DNA of 64,000 nt from Saccharomycopsis phalli (Eukaryota > Ascomycota > Saccharomycetes > Ascoideales > Saccharomycopsidaceae): NCBI GenBank assembly GCA_020342235.1, contig CP073216.1:806001-870000 (forward strand). Reading direction: 5' to 3'. A program made the translations under genes and the position numbers. The notes under the pieces are model-generated. The model was not told the origin of the DNA. It was given only the letters and a program-made list of their open reading frames with translations, and did not search any database. Positions 29,519 to 41,088 of this stretch are shown piece by piece. Numbering within the stretch: the stretch's first letter is position 1; each line of letters starts with the position of its first letter.

Positions 29519-29770
29519 TACCAGGAATTAAGACCTATGATGTAGAAAATAGAATAGATTTACTAGCGTATTTAGTTGCTTCCACAGTATACAAGCACTT
29601 GGACAATCTAAATTATATCGTAAACAATATTTTACAATATGCCTGAACCTATCAACTAAATTTCACTCCAGACTACCCTCTGGATCGCAGGATTATACTA
29701 CATATGCTCATAACTTCACATGCCATAACAGAGACAACGTCTCGCTTATACTTTGAATAACTAATATACA

Positions 29771-32700
29771 TTATAAATATGCCCGCCAGAAGTAATCCAA
29801 CTGGGCCAAATTCTTTGGGTTAACCGCATGGGAGATCAACTCACCTGCATTTTGAGAAGCAATCGGCGTAGTAGCACCAATGGATCCAATTTTAGCCACC
29901 TTTGCACTCACCAAGTCAACATTGAGGCGCACAATTTCCCGAAGATAATTCCCTTGAGCACTGCTACGAAGATTCTGTGCAAACCATGACACCACTTCGT
30001 CTCTGACAAATAAGCTCAAGTAGTGCTCCAACTCGAACCCAGACTCGCTAACCAACTTGCACAAGATGAAAAAGTATACCGACAAGATTCCTTCCAATCC
30101 TGCATCCCCAATCAACTGCTGGATGTTTGGAGTGAGTCTGAAAGGAACAGCCTCCGAGTTATGAAACACCGGGATCTTTCGTTGCTGGTCGTTGTTTGTG
30201 ATATTTGTCGTCTTGTTTGGAAGCATCTCGGACGTCCATACAGTACCCGAGTCCACACTAATGTGTATTTTGTGTGGTTGTCGTGACGTGATACTCATCA
30301 TGTATGTCATGAAGATAAACGAAGCATACTGCGATGTAAACTGCTTGCGGAAAACCCAAAAGTCCTCATACGAGTCGTAGCGACGCAAAAAGTAGTCCCT
30401 TGCAATATCAGAAGGTGCATACAACGTCTGGATAGCAGTGAAAATCTCTGTGCGCACACTGATAATGTCTGGTTTTGGTAACCGTGGGTCAAATGCGCTT
30501 CTGAATTTCGTGGCAGAATAAAAGAACGGCTCCTCAATTGCCTGGTTGTGATCGTTGCAGTACTTTTCGTAAATCTCGTTCAATGTCACCTCGTCCTTGT
30601 TGCTGTTTAGAATCCGTATATGTGGAGATAAAGCCACAGCGATCGGCACGGTCAACTGTATATTTCTGGAGCGCGACAAAACCTTCTTGTCAAGCTCACA
30701 GTTCAAGAGCCTAAAAAGCTGGAAAATCCGCTCCTCACGTCTGGAATGCCGGTTCGCAGGGAATTGCACTGAAAATTCATGTAAACTTCCGTCACGACCT
30801 CTGATTTTCAACCGCTTAAAACACGACGAATACCCTCGGACAACTTCGACTGTTGGCAAGAACCGGTCGATTTTAATAAACCGTTCGTTGGAGTCGCGGT
30901 TCAAAAGATACTGTCCGGGGATTTCAATGTGCTCAAATCTCTGATTCTGGAACTCCACCAAATGAGGACAGAGGTTTTCAAGATTGATCTTATTAAACCG
31001 GCGATCCAACTTATTCTCTAGCCGTTTACGCCACTTTAAGAGCTTTGTGATATACTGCATAAAGTTTGGCTTATCGTGGATCAAATCCTTTTCAAACTCC
31101 AAGCGAATCATTCGAGGAAGTACTGTGCCCGCAAATCGCGCAATATTGGCTTCCATTTGTGGTGGAAGCTTGACGTCCTCCTTGGGATTGACTATTCGGT
31201 TGTACGACTGAATACCGTCATTGATCAATGCCAATACTAGTCTGTATGCGTCCTCATCGGCATTGGACTTGAATCGCTGTGTGATCTGGTCCACCATCAG
31301 CTCTAGAGATAGTGCCAACAACGGATATGACGTCTTGCAGATCAACATAATGTCTTCAAGGTAATCCCACGGTTGACTTCCGGTAGATTTCTCAGCACCA
31401 TTGGCCTTTTCAGTTGATTCTCCGTCCTTTTGTTCAGCTGGTTTGGCAGTTTTTGTGCCAGTGGTTTCGGTCTCGACAGTCTCAGTCTCCAACTTGTCGC
31501 TGCTGGTTTGGTCCGAGCTTTGAGCACCGTTCTTTCCCAGGCTGTCCAAGTCGGTCTTTTCTTGTTTGATTTCTGACTTGGCAGTATCATCATTGCTTTT
31601 CGGCACTTGGGTCCCATTTTCGGCACTTGGCTCACTCTTTTCGGCACTTGGCTCCTGTTTCTCATCATTCTGCCCATTCTTTTCATCACCTGCTGCATTA
31701 GCACCATCATCACTTTTTCCAGTCTTGCCATCCTTTTCATCCTTCATTTCTACATCATTCCTCTTATCCTTGGCCTTTTCATCTTTCATCTCAACATCCT
31801 TGTCCTTATCTCCAGCCTTCTTCCCCTTTTCCTTTTCGTTCTGCGACGCAATCTGCTTCTGGATCGCCATGAAATCCTCCTTGCTAGTTCGCAATGGGAA
31901 ATGCAACGCCTGTGGATAACTCTTGGCAATCAACGCAAGAATCAGCTTAACTAAACGGGCTTCCCGATGGGACAACGACGTCAAAAGCTGCGGGATATAT
32001 GTGATCCAGTACCATATAGGGACTTCGCCATGATACTTGTCAAACTCCGTTGCCAATGTGTTGTTCTCGTCATCCAAACTTATAAGCCAGAGGATGATTG
32101 CCAAATACTTTCGGGTCTTGCTCGATTTGAACAACCCTGCGGCATTCAAAAAACACGTCAACGCGTTCCCCGCATACTTGATGACCTGTGCCTGGTTCTG
32201 CTTGTTGATTTGCTTTGATGTCATCTTGAACAATCTGTAGTTGAACGAGCCCCATTCGGCCCATGCCTTTGCCAAGTTGCTATCCAGTTGAACCGCATTG
32301 GCAAACGACTGGTTGGCATCCTCCAAGGCCCCTAATTTGGCCTGGAACATTGCCTTGAGGGTGAAAAACCCGGCCTTTTGGGTATCGTCAAAGAAACTCA
32401 TGTTGGTGTTGCTGATAACCGAAAGACCAGTATGCCATTCGGACTGGTTTTCATAGTGGCACTTTGCCTGCTCGTCCAACTTGATGTACGCCTCAGGGAT
32501 CTCAATGTTTGGCAAGCTGTAGATCTTGTTCAACTGGCCGATACACACCTCGGGCAAATCGTGCTTCCGAGCAGCGTGTGCAAACCGATTGATCACGTAC
32601 GCAGTCTCATGGTACCCTCGCATGGCATATGAGTTACCAGTGGAAGAACCAATAAACGGTCGGTTTAACACGCTCAATAGATTGTATGCATGGGTCCGTT

Positions 32701-35700
32701 GGGCCGCCAAATCGTTCCAAAGGGTAATGTCATCCCACAAGTTCGGCATCCGCTCTCTCCATGTTTGAAGCACCCGGTTCAACTCCTGCGACTTCTGGTT
32801 GATATTTTGCCCGTTGGACGTCACAATCGAGTTGTAGATCTTGGATGCCTCGTTGAACTCGACATACTGCTGAAATACATGCAATAAAGAGGTATGGGCA
32901 AGGGTCGGCCGGGCTGGAAGCGATTGCCACATGGTCAAACTCAACTGAATACCTTCATCGCATAGTTTCAACAAGTCATTGTACGGTTTTTCTTGGTTGG
33001 CAAATCCCTGGAGCGCAAGAAATCCTTGGAAAATCTGCCGACGAGGGGTCGGACACTCGATTACTGTGCGGACCGACTGTTCCAACGGCTCCTTGTCCTC
33101 GTTCCAATTCGCGACTCGCCAGCCACATTCCAACAACAAGTCGGTGTAGTTTTCGTGCTTGGCTAGCTCGGTCAAAATGTCCCAATGCTGAAGCTTTTCC
33201 GCACACGCAATCCAGTTATCCTCCCAAAGAACGTATTCAGACTCGCTGTACGGCAAATAACCTGATCGGGCCTTGACCTGGGCCAATTCGTAATACTTGA
33301 GTGCCCGATCGTACATGCCAATTTGCTCGTACAGTAATGCACTACTGGTCAATGTATGGTTAGCCCTGCGTCTCCAATGACCATAAAACATGTCCTGCTC
33401 CTCCAACTTTGACAAGATCTCGCTGCACGCATTCTCAGACACCTCTCTGATCTCGGAGCTGGTGTCAGGACCAATGATCTTTTCGATGTTGCGCATTGCT
33501 GAATAGTAGCTATTGAACAGCGTACCAGCGTACTTGACAAGATGTGGAGGAATGTGTAAGGTGGTACACTGCTCGGCCGCTTCAAGTAACCCCTGTATGA
33601 CATTGTGCGGGTTATTGATCTGCCTCAAGTGGTATTCCTTGGAAAGAAGCATGCTGAAGCACTTGTTAAACTCCATTTTGTTGGTATCCTCAATGGCACC
33701 ATACGCAATCGGGAAGATCTGGGTCCATGTGCTGTTAATATTGTCTGCATCATTGCGCAAAACCTCCACTAGTGATCGGAGCACGTCGCCCGAGGTGATA
33801 CTGTTGACTTCTGCCAAGAAATCCTTTTCCTTTTGCACCAAGTCCGAAAAGTCTGCACTGAAATCAATCTCATTGCCCGTCTCTACTATCTCAGCAATGT
33901 ATTGGATAGGTGGTAAGGTGTATTGGCCCACCAATCGAACCCGATAATCATAATCAAAACACTCAAACAACAACTCGGAGCACTGCATCAACCATGGGTA
34001 GTCCGCCAAATACTCCCAGTTCTGTTCCTTGAAGATATAAAACAACCGTTTTTCCATGTCGTTTTCAATACTGCCACTGAGGATCTTCATGAACCGCTGG
34101 CGCAACCCAACGTCAACAAACCGCGTGCCAATCAAAAACGGCTGCTCCAATCGTTGAGTCAAGTCCGACAATCTGAGTGATGGATCCTCAAAGATCTTGA
34201 CGATGATCTTGTAAAAGTCCTTGGACAAACTCAACGGCAACTCTCGCCGGCTTTCAAAACCAATCATTTTGCCAAGGATCGCAGCCTTTTCTTTGGAGGT
34301 TGGGAAAAGCTGGCCCTTGGCAAAGATGAATTGATAGACAATAGCCAACACCTTGCAAAGAATATCATGGTCGTTGGTCTTTTCAATCAACTGCGCAAGC
34401 AAACTCAAGTAAATCCGCCGCTGCTCGCCCAAATTCGACACGCGCCGCGCAGCAAAACAGAGAATCTTATCCAATAGCTTTGTGGTCATCTTGGACTCGT
34501 CGTCGACCTTTCCCTGCTGCTGCTGGATCATTACGTGATCTCGGCACAACTTGCCAAACGTCTTGATGATGTTTGGAATCAAATTGTTGAGTTTCTCGGG
34601 ACGATACTCGCCCAACGTCCAGCACAAGCTTACGCCTGCAGCCACCGACGTTGTGTTGCCAAGGTCTTCTGAGATGACGTTGATCAACAACGACAAAAAG
34701 TCCTTGACTTCTTCGACCTCGAATTCTTGGTCGACGGACGATTCCTGCTTGATAGCGTTGAGAATGATCCGCAAGACTCGCTGTAAAACCTCTTGGATGT
34801 CATGGTTATCACTGGTTATACACTTTTCAAGCAACTTGTGTAGACTGGTCAAGTTTTCAAGCACCCACTCGTTGGACTTGTGCTCTAACGCGACTCCCAA
34901 GACATCCAATGCATTGAGACAAAAGATCAACACATTGGCACTACCAGCTCCCAAGTCTGTGTTGAGAAACTTATCAAAGAAACTCAACTTGACGCTGACC
35001 TCGGGCCAATATCCGGGGCTCAAGACATGGTACAAGACTGCCAATGCGCGACGACAGAGGTCGTTTTGTGGGACTCGCAGCGTGGAAATGCACACATATC
35101 GCACAAGGAAGGTGACAAAGGCCTCCTTTTGGCCAAAGGCAATGGAATAGCTGTTGGTCTTGTCGCCATGGGACGTTTTCTCCCAAAAGAGCACCAACTC
35201 AGCCAACTCAATGGCCAACGTCTGATTGTCGGACGACGAGTTTGGATGGATCGTCAACTTGCCCATGGTGGTGATGATGTTGGGCACAAAGTGGTCGCGC
35301 ACCTGGTAGAACGTCTGCTTGTGATGGACAATGAACTTGTACACGTTGAAGATGTTGTTGATGAGGAACCCGTTTTCGCTAATGACCCGACGAGGCCACT
35401 TCAACCAGGTGGTGTCGTTGCTGCCCATTCGCTTTGGCATCACCGGCGCAAGAAGATCGAGCGACTGGCTCACCAAGAAACGCGTGTCGGAGTTGCTGGC
35501 GCGCAAAAGCGCAAAAAACATCTGGGTCGTGATCTTGGTGGGGGTGTCGTACGCGGAAATGAAGTAGCAGCTGGTCAAATACGCCGCATGTTTGGTGATG
35601 ATGTCGTCCAACTTGATAAAGTTCCATGAGAACTTGATCACGTCCTTTCGCAAGTTCTCAATCACGGCCGGGGCGTACCTGATCAAGATGCACGTCATTT

Positions 35701-38700
35701 GCAACAACTGGAGCCGGAAAAAGTCCACCGACCCGGCACAATTCCCACCACTCGCCTGCCAGATCTTGGTATGTACCACGTTCAACCATTGTTGCGAGCA
35801 CAAGCGCGAAATATCGTGCTGCGCAAGATGCTCCTGCACAAGAATGGGGTTGAACAACTCCTCGAAGATGTACACTTTAAATTGAGCCGATGTCGACTCT
35901 TCCACAGCTAGAGTCACCAATTTCGTCAAATACAGCTGACGAAGCTCCACCGAGTCCGAGAATACAATCTGGTCGAGCACCGACGTGCGGAAACCGGCGG
36001 AAATCGCAATCTTGTGGGTCACCAACTGCTCCAACACCGCCAAAATCGTGCTGGCGTCGCCAGCCAAGTCGACCATCTTGCCAAACAACTCCTGGTACTT
36101 GTCCAAGGCAAACTGGAGCCGGAAATGGTACGCGGTGTTTGGCTGCATGTCGCGGACAAACTCGGTTTGCACGTCGAAAAGTCGTGCCATGGCCGGTTTC
36201 TGCAGCCGGAGCCACTCTGTGTCATCAATGGCATCGATGATTGCCACAATCGTCGCGTATTTCCCGACCTTGGCCGCGAAATCCGTCTCGGAAGTCAAAG
36301 ATTCAAGTAAGCGGTCCATGGAATCACGCACAGCGACTCGCAATTTGGGACACTCGCGCACAAAGTAGCTGAACAAGCTTCCCGAGCTGAGCTTGTCCAA
36401 GAAGTACGCAAACGACTCTGCGGGAAACCGGTTTAGAAACTTAGCCACCGGTACCCGGAACGGAGAGCCCTGGCACCGGCGCAAGTCTGCCTCCAAAGTG
36501 GAGAGCAACTGCATGATTTGCGGGATGAAAATGTGTGCCTTTGGCGGGAGGAGGTGGAAGATGTTGAGGATCGACGAGATGATCTGGATGGTGCTGTTGG
36601 AGTCAATGTCCTGGCCCGAAATGTAGTGGAGCGTTTGGGGGGTGGCCCACGCCTTGAGATGGTCAATCAACTTGTTGCCAATCTCCACCTTGAAATAGCT
36701 GATGAGGAGCACTAGCAACCGCGAAAGGGCCTCCAAATTCAACACTGTCAACTTCTTATGGTCCGATAAGTTCATCAACATTGGCCGGAGCCCGCTCTGG
36801 AGCAACTCCTTGGGGAGCTTCAAGTTCTGGGAAAGAGCCAGCTCCAAGCCCCGGTGCGCGGCATCGATGATTTTTGTGTCGGACGAACACAATGTCTTGA
36901 AGAAAATCGCAAGAATGCTCATTTTCGTGGTGCCTGGCAGAGAGGTTCCGTACTCCGGACTGGAAAACGCAAGCGACAACAAGTCAATACACCCGACTCG
37001 AAGCTCCGTCAAGAGCTGCCGGGTCTCATGATCAATTGCTTTGGCATTTCCTACAAGAAGCGTGTCGTCGGCATCTACAAGTGTCACAACTTCTCGCAAA
37101 AGCCGCTGCATCTCCTCGTTGAAGCAGTTGTCGGTATGCGGGATCTTCAACCAGAACTTGATTGCCTCAATATTCCCAATCTGCATCGTAAACGGCAATG
37201 CTCTCAACGGCTTGGAGAAAATCGGGTTCAAAAGCACAGTCTTGCACGGCGACATGAGCGACGCTACGGTCACGTGGCCAATCTCCGCCAAAATCCCAAG
37301 CGCCTCCTGGGCAGTGCTCCGAACCAACCGCATTGGGCTCGCCACATCGTAAACGAGGCTCGACATCAACGTCTCGGGGACCGGTCCCGGTTTTGTGGAC
37401 CGAATGAGCTCAAGCACGAGCTGCAGGGCCACGTGACTGCCCTGCACAGGCACGTTGGCAGGCAGGTCCTTCAACACATAAAAGAGGCCGCGCACGAGCT
37501 CGACCCGACTGTTTTCAAACCACAGCGGCGGGATGCCAATGTCGTTGATGAGAAACCGGAGGCCAATCACGCCCCCAAGCTTGGTGTAGTACAACTCGCT
37601 GTAGCAGCAGTGCAACAACGTCGCCACAAGCGACCGCAACACGTCAAACTGTAGGCACTTTTCCACGCTACCAAAGATGATTTTTGCAGTGTCAAACATT
37701 TGCCGGATGCTGGAAAGCGCCATGTCGCGCACAGGCGCCAACGGTGAGCTCAATGCATATGCAATTGCCTCGAGGAACACGTGCTCGTCGACGAAGACCT
37801 TGCCCTCGCCATCTTCGACCGAAAATGGCCGGGTGTGCTTGATTTTTTTGATGAGATGGCGCACCACAAAGAGCTGCATGAAATGCACCACGAGCTGGCG
37901 CATAAACTTTTTAGCAGTGTACCTGAGCTCCTCAATCGACCCTGCATAGTACACCGCGCCAACCAACTGCGCAAACAACTTTTCCTGGGCGGCTAGCTGC
38001 CGCAAGTCGCGCACGCTTTCCGCCGGAAGACGCAACGACTCCACCGTGTCGTCATCCACAATCAACTTCACTGCCTGCCCGAGCAACATTTCGTAGTTGC
38101 GCGGCATGCGGTTCTCGCCAAGCACCAACTTCAACACCGCCGCCAAGTACTTGAACGCGTTGATTTTGTAGTGCACCGCGGTTTTCAGCATCTGGGTGGT
38201 GTCCTCCAACACCGCCACCGCAAGCGGGATTCCAGACGACAAGGACATGTTGTGGAACCCTGCCTGGGTCTGGAACTGCGCGGTCACCGGCCACGCGTCC
38301 CCTCGGAGATCGGTGGCAGCACGTATATACTTCCGGCTGCGTCCGCCCAACTTGCCCAAAATCCGGACCGCGGTGTGGCTGTGCACGTAGTAGTATGGCA
38401 ACGGCCTCAAGTGTTTCCACAACCCAGCCATAATCTCCGGAAGATACGGCTCGACAATCGGATCAAAAAACTCGCAATTGAGATTGTCCACACACAACTC
38501 AAACGTCCGGAGACCTTGGCCCGCCAATTCCAGAGACCCGTTCAAGGCAAGAATCAACGGACGCATAATCTGGCCCAAGTACGGCACAAGGCGGCTCAAC
38601 CGCGCAGGTACCGTCAAGCAGAGCTCAATGTACATGTCGGTTTCCTGCGGGCTGCGCGACGCGAAAATCGCCAGATTTAGCCAGTCCAAAAGAAGCGGAA

Positions 38701-41023
38701 GAAGCGGAATCACGTCCTGATAGAGCGTCTCAAACCGCCCACCAGCAATGCTCTTGAACAACGTGCGGATCAAATAAAAGTAGATGCTCAGGTCCAGCGA
38801 CTTGGTCGAGAGCTCGAGCGACTCAAGAATAAAGTCCTTGAGGTGGATCGCCATCACCGGCTCGTTGCTCACGGGATACAAAGTCAACAGAAGAAGGCAC
38901 AACTTGACGAGTCGGAGGAAGATGTGCGACTGCATCGCGTCGGCCAGCCCCAACTGCGGTAGCTGGGCTTTTAAATGGCGCAAGACAATGCCCATGAAAT
39001 TCGAAGACGTGACTTCGTTGCCCAAAAAGAAGTGCGGCAAGTGGAGAAGCGACGTGTTGCGGTTCATTTCCACCACAAGAAACCCAACCTGGTTCTGCAT
39101 GATCTCGTTGAACGTCGACAAGTCGATCTTCACAAACATCGACGCCACGGTCTCCATGAGTTCTTTTTCATCCTTGCTGGCAGCAATTGGCAAGTTTGGC
39201 TGCCGAATATCAAACACCGTCGGCGCGCTTTCATCCTGCTTGTCTTTGAAGAATCGGAGCCCCAACACGGCCTCGCGAAAAAGCTGCTCCAACATCACCA
39301 CTTCTTCGTTGGTGAACATCCGCGCCGCGCCATTCCACGCCTGGCTGTTGTAGTCCTCGGAAGGAGGCTCCGGATTGGTTTGGCGGAGCATGAGCACCAC
39401 GTTTTTGAGGAAGTTCAACAACGTGCGGAACAAGTAACGCGTGTCTTTCAAGATGTCGCTGGTTGGCGCGGCATGGAGCTGGATCGGACGCGCCAGCTCG
39501 AGGTCCTTCCACACAAGACGCGTCTCTGGCGGCGGCTCGACCGCGTCGCGCATCTCCACGTCGGGCCCTTGCTCGATTTCGCGCTCGATGATGCGCTCAA
39601 TGGACAACTCCGCGTCGTCCTGGACCGTGATTTCCGGCTCCTTGTACGCGTCGGATTCCGGCGGCCGGCTATTGTGGGTGGTGTCGGTGGTGTCGGGGAG
39701 GCGTTCCGACACGTGTTTCTGGTGCTGGCGCAAGATGTACGCGAAATCGCGGTTCAACGACGCGAAACGGTCGGTGTATGCCCTGATGATGATGAAGCAT
39801 AGGCGACGCGCCTCGTGGTGCGGCAACTTGCTGATTCGCTCGAGGAGATTCAAGAGCAACTTTCCGCTCATGATTTGCACCGTCGACGCCAAGCCAGGGT
39901 CGCGTAGAATGCCAGCATACATTGTCACTGTCTTCCACACCTGGGGACCACTCAATTCGTTGCGGATATTGTGGAGAAAATCCGCGACTGTGCTATAAGC
40001 CAATGGGCGGAGGGTCTCGTAGGACGTGAGGCCGTCGCCTAGCAACAAACGCTCGTCAAACAACTCGTCAATCTTGGGGAGAAAGAGCGTCTTGTAGCTG
40101 GTGGAGAGGATGTGACGCGTCGCGTGGAGCAACTCTTTACGCGCCGCGGACTGCTCGCTGGGGCATTCGCGCAACAAACGCACAATGATTTCCGGAATGA
40201 GCGCGTGGTATGCGGCTAGGTACTTTGCCAGGTACCCTCTAATGAAGATGTACGCGAGAAATGACGCGGCCTTGACCTGGGCAAGAATAAAGTCGCCAAA
40301 GAGCGCGGGGAAACGCGTCGGAGTGCCTCCGGCATTGAGCTTGAGAAACTCAATGAGCTTGGGGATAAACGTCGGCAACACGGTGTTGACCAACTGCTTG
40401 TAGGAGGAGACAAGCGAGACCATGATGATGGGGCATTCGGATAAGGTTTTGAACGACTCCATCAGGGACTTGAGCTGTTTAGACAGGGTATCCTCCATGA
40501 GGCTGGGCGATCCTGCCGGGGAAGCTGCCAATTTTTCGCTGGAGGCACTAAAGAGGTCTGGTATTATTGATATGGTGCGGTCGTAAATCTGGTTGATGAT
40601 GTCAATGAACAGCTGGACGGTTTCTAGCAAGTCGAATTTGTACGACTTGTATAAATTGACAATGATCTTCATGCAAAGCACCCCATTTTCCTCGTTATCC
40701 ACCGTCAAAATCTTCTGCATCTGCTTCGTGGTGCCGAGGGCATATGGCTTGAACACGTCGTTGCACACTATCCGGTTGAGGATTTCAAGCACCGCGTTGC
40801 GGACCTTTTGCTCCACAGAGGCGCTCACAAAGCTAATGGGCACCTCATCGAGAAGTCTGCTTAACAACGGCATCAACTTTTCGAGAAACGTGGCGTACTC
40901 TTTTGGTCCAAGAAACACCTCAATCATATCACAAAGCTCGGTCAAGACATGATGTTTTGCCTTCAAGTCCGCAGCCTCGTTTAGCCGTCGGGAGAAGGTG
41001 TCAATCTGCTCGACATGGTTCAT
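29771..41023 (-). CDS. TRA1: SAGA/NuA4 activator-binding scaffold Tra1
   Basis: Tra1 is a PIKK-family pseudokinase that recruits SAGA and NuA4 to activators. The product is 3750 residues, matching S. cerevisiae Tra1 (3744), in one uninterrupted frame. HEAT repeats fill the first about 2500 residues. The FAT domain follows (for example LAKAWAEWGSFNYRLFKM), then the kinase-like domain (RFEHIEIPGQY, VEVVRGYSSCFKRLKIRGRD, TYMMSITSRQPHKIHIS). The tail NPKNLAQLDYFWRAYL is the FATC. Kinase catalytic motifs are absent, as in all Tra1/TRRAP. A charged low-complexity insert of about 160 residues (DNA about 31375-31850, DKDVEMKDEK-like repeats) splits FAT and kinase-like regions. A CTG at 31300-31298 (LALSLExMVDQI) falls at a Ser/Thr position of relatives. 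Confidence 0.97.
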   Translation of the reverse strand: MNHVEQIDTFSRRLNEAADLKAKHHVLTELCDMIEVFLGPKEYATFLEKLMPLLSRLLDEVPISFVSASVEQKVRNAVLEILNRIVCNDVFKPYALGTTKQMQKILTVDNEENGVLCMKIIVNLYKSYKFDLLETVQLFIDIINQIYDRTISIIPDLFSASSEKLAASPAGSPSLMEDTLSKQLKSLMESFKTLSECPIIMVSLVSSYKQLVNTVLPTFIPKLIEFLKLNAGGTPTRFPALFGDFILAQVKAASFLAYIFIRGYLAKYLAAYHALIPEIIVRLLRECPSEQSAARKELLHATRHILSTSYKTLFLPKIDELFDERLLLGDGLTSYETLRPLAYSTVADFLHNIRNELSGPQVWKTVTMYAGILRDPGLASTVQIMSGKLLLNLLERISKLPHHEARRLCFIIIRAYTDRFASLNRDFAYILRQHQKHVSERLPDTTDTTHNSRPPESDAYKEPEITVQDDAELSIERIIEREIEQGPDVEMRDAVEPPPETRLVWKDLELARPIQLHAAPTSDILKDTRYLFRTLLNFLKNVVLMLRQTNPEPPSEDYNSQAWNGAARMFTNEEVVMLEQLFREAVLGLRFFKDKQDESAPTVFDIRQPNLPIAASKDEKELMETVASMFVKIDLSTFNEIMQNQVGFLVVEMNRNTSLLHLPHFFLGNEVTSSNFMGIVLRHLKAQLPQLGLADAMQSHIFLRLVKLCLLLLTLYPVSNEPVMAIHLKDFILESLELSTKSLDLSIYFYLIRTLFKSIAGGRFETLYQDVIPLLPLLLDWLNLAIFASRSPQETDMYIELCLTVPARLSRLVPYLGQIMRPLILALNGSLELAGQGLRTFELCVDNLNCEFFDPIVEPYLPEIMAGLWKHLRPLPYYYVHSHTAVRILGKLGGRSRKYIRAATDLRGDAWPVTAQFQTQAGFHNMSLSSGIPLAVAVLEDTTQMLKTAVHYKINAFKYLAAVLKLVLGENRMPRNYEMLLGQAVKLIVDDDTVESLRLPAESVRDLRQLAAQEKLFAQLVGAVYYAGSIEELRYTAKKFMRQLVVHFMQLFVVRHLIKKIKHTRPFSVEDGEGKVFVDEHVFLEAIAYALSSPLAPVRDMALSSIRQMFDTAKIIFGSVEKCLQFDVLRSLVATLLHCCYSELYYTKLGGVIGLRFLINDIGIPPLWFENSRVELVRGLFYVLKDLPANVPVQGSHVALQLVLELIRSTKPGPVPETLMSSLVYDVASPMRLVRSTAQEALGILAEIGHVTVASLMSPCKTVLLNPIFSKPLRALPFTMQIGNIEAIKFWLKIPHTDNCFNEEMQRLLREVVTLVDADDTLLVGNAKAIDHETRQLLTELRVGCIDLLSLAFSSPEYGTSLPGTTKMSILAIFFKTLCSSDTKIIDAAHRGLELALSQNLKLPKELLQSGLRPMLMNLSDHKKLTVLNLEALSRLLVLLISYFKVEIGNKLIDHLKAWATPQTLHYISGQDIDSNSTIQIISSILNIFHLLPPKAHIFIPQIMQLLSTLEADLRRCQGSPFRVPVAKFLNRFPAESFAYFLDKLSSGSLFSYFVRECPKLRVAVRDSMDRLLESLTSETDFAAKVGKYATIVAIIDAIDDTEWLRLQKPAMARLFDVQTEFVRDMQPNTAYHFRLQFALDKYQELFGKMVDLAGDASTILAVLEQLVTHKIAISAGFRTSVLDQIVFSDSVELRQLYLTKLVTLAVEESTSAQFKVYIFEELFNPILVQEHLAQHDISRLCSQQWLNVVHTKIWQASGGNCAGSVDFFRLQLLQMTCILIRYAPAVIENLRKDVIKFSWNFIKLDDIITKHAAYLTSCYFISAYDTPTKITTQMFFALLRASNSDTRFLVSQSLDLLAPVMPKRMGSNDTTWLKWPRRVISENGFLINNIFNVYKFIVHHKQTFYQVRDHFVPNIITTMGKLTIHPNSSSDNQTLAIELAELVLFWEKTSHGDKTNSYSIAFGQKEAFVTFLVRYVCISTLRVPQNDLCRRALAVLYHVLSPGYWPEVSVKLSFFDKFLNTDLGAGSANVLIFCLNALDVLGVALEHKSNEWVLENLTSLHKLLEKCITSDNHDIQEVLQRVLRIILNAIKQESSVDQEFEVEEVKDFLSLLINVISEDLGNTTSVAAGVSLCWTLGEYRPEKLNNLIPNIIKTFGKLCRDHVMIQQQQGKVDDESKMTTKLLDKILCFAARRVSNLGEQRRIYLSLLAQLIEKTNDHDILCKVLAIVYQFIFAKGQLFPTSKEKAAILGKMIGFESRRELPLSLSKDFYKIIVKIFEDPSLRLSDLTQRLEQPFLIGTRFVDVGLRQRFMKILSGSIENDMEKRLFYIFKEQNWEYLADYPWLMQCSELLFECFDYDYRVRLVGQYTLPPIQYIAEIVETGNEIDFSADFSDLVQKEKDFLAEVNSITSGDVLRSLVEVLRNDADNINSTWTQIFPIAYGAIEDTNKMEFNKCFSMLLSKEYHLRQINNPHNVIQGLLEAAEQCTTLHIPPHLVKYAGTLFNSYYSAMRNIEKIIGPDTSSEIREVSENACSEILSKLEEQDMFYGHWRRRANHTLTSSALLYEQIGMYDRALKYYELAQVKARSGYLPYSESEYVLWEDNWIACAEKLQHWDILTELAKHENYTDLLLECGWRVANWNEDKEPLEQSVRTVIECPTPRRQIFQGFLALQGFANQEKPYNDLLKLCDEGIQLSLTMWQSLPARPTLAHTSLLHVFQQYVEFNEASKIYNSIVTSNGQNINQKSQELNRVLQTWRERMPNLWDDITLWNDLAAQRTHAYNLLSVLNRPFIGSSTGNSYAMRGYHETAYVINRFAHAARKHDLPEVCIGQLNKIYSLPNIEIPEAYIKLDEQAKCHYENQSEWHTGLSVISNTNMSFFDDTQKAGFFTLKAMFQAKLGALEDANQSFANAVQLDSNLAKAWAEWGSFNYRLFKMTSKQINKQNQAQVIKYAGNALTCFLNAAGLFKSSKTRKYLAIILWLISLDDENNTLATEFDKYHGEVPIWYWITYIPQLLTSLSHREARLVKLILALIAKSYPQALHFPLRTSKEDFMAIQKQIASQNEKEKGKKAGDKDKDVEMKDEKAKDKRNDVEMKDEKDGKTGKSDDGANAAGDEKNGQNDEKQEPSAEKSEPSAENGTQVPKSNDDTAKSEIKQEKTDLDSLGKNGAQSSDQTSSDKLETETVETETTGTKTAKPAEQKDGESTEKANGAEKSTGSQPWDYLEDIMLICKTSYPLLALSLELMVDQITQRFKSNADEDAYRLVLALINDGIQSYNRIVNPKEDVKLPPQMEANIARFAGTVLPRMIRLEFEKDLIHDKPNFMQYITKLLKWRKRLENKLDRRFNKINLENLCPHLVEFQNQRFEHIEIPGQYLLNRDSNERFIKIDRFLPTVEVVRGYSSCFKRLKIRGRDGSLHEFSVQFPANRHSRREERIFQLFRLLNCELDKKVLSRSRNIQLTVPIAVALSPHIRILNSNKDEVTLNEIYEKYCNDHNQAIEEPFFYSATKFRSAFDPRLPKPDIISVRTEIFTAIQTLYAPSDIARDYFLRRYDSYEDFWVFRKQFTSQYASFIFMTYMMSITSRQPHKIHISVDSGTVWTSEMLPNKTTNITNNDQQRKIPVFHNSEAVPFRLTPNIQQLIGDAGLEGILSVYFFILCKLVSESGFELEHYLSLFVRDEVVSWFAQNLRSSAQGNYLREIVRLNVDLVSAKVAKIGSIGATTPIASQNAGELISHAVNPKNLAQLDYFWRAYL

Positions 41024-41088
41024 TTTAAATTGTGGGCTTGGAGTCTGAAAAAATTCTGGGCATGCTCACGACCTGCAAAGTTGGTCGG

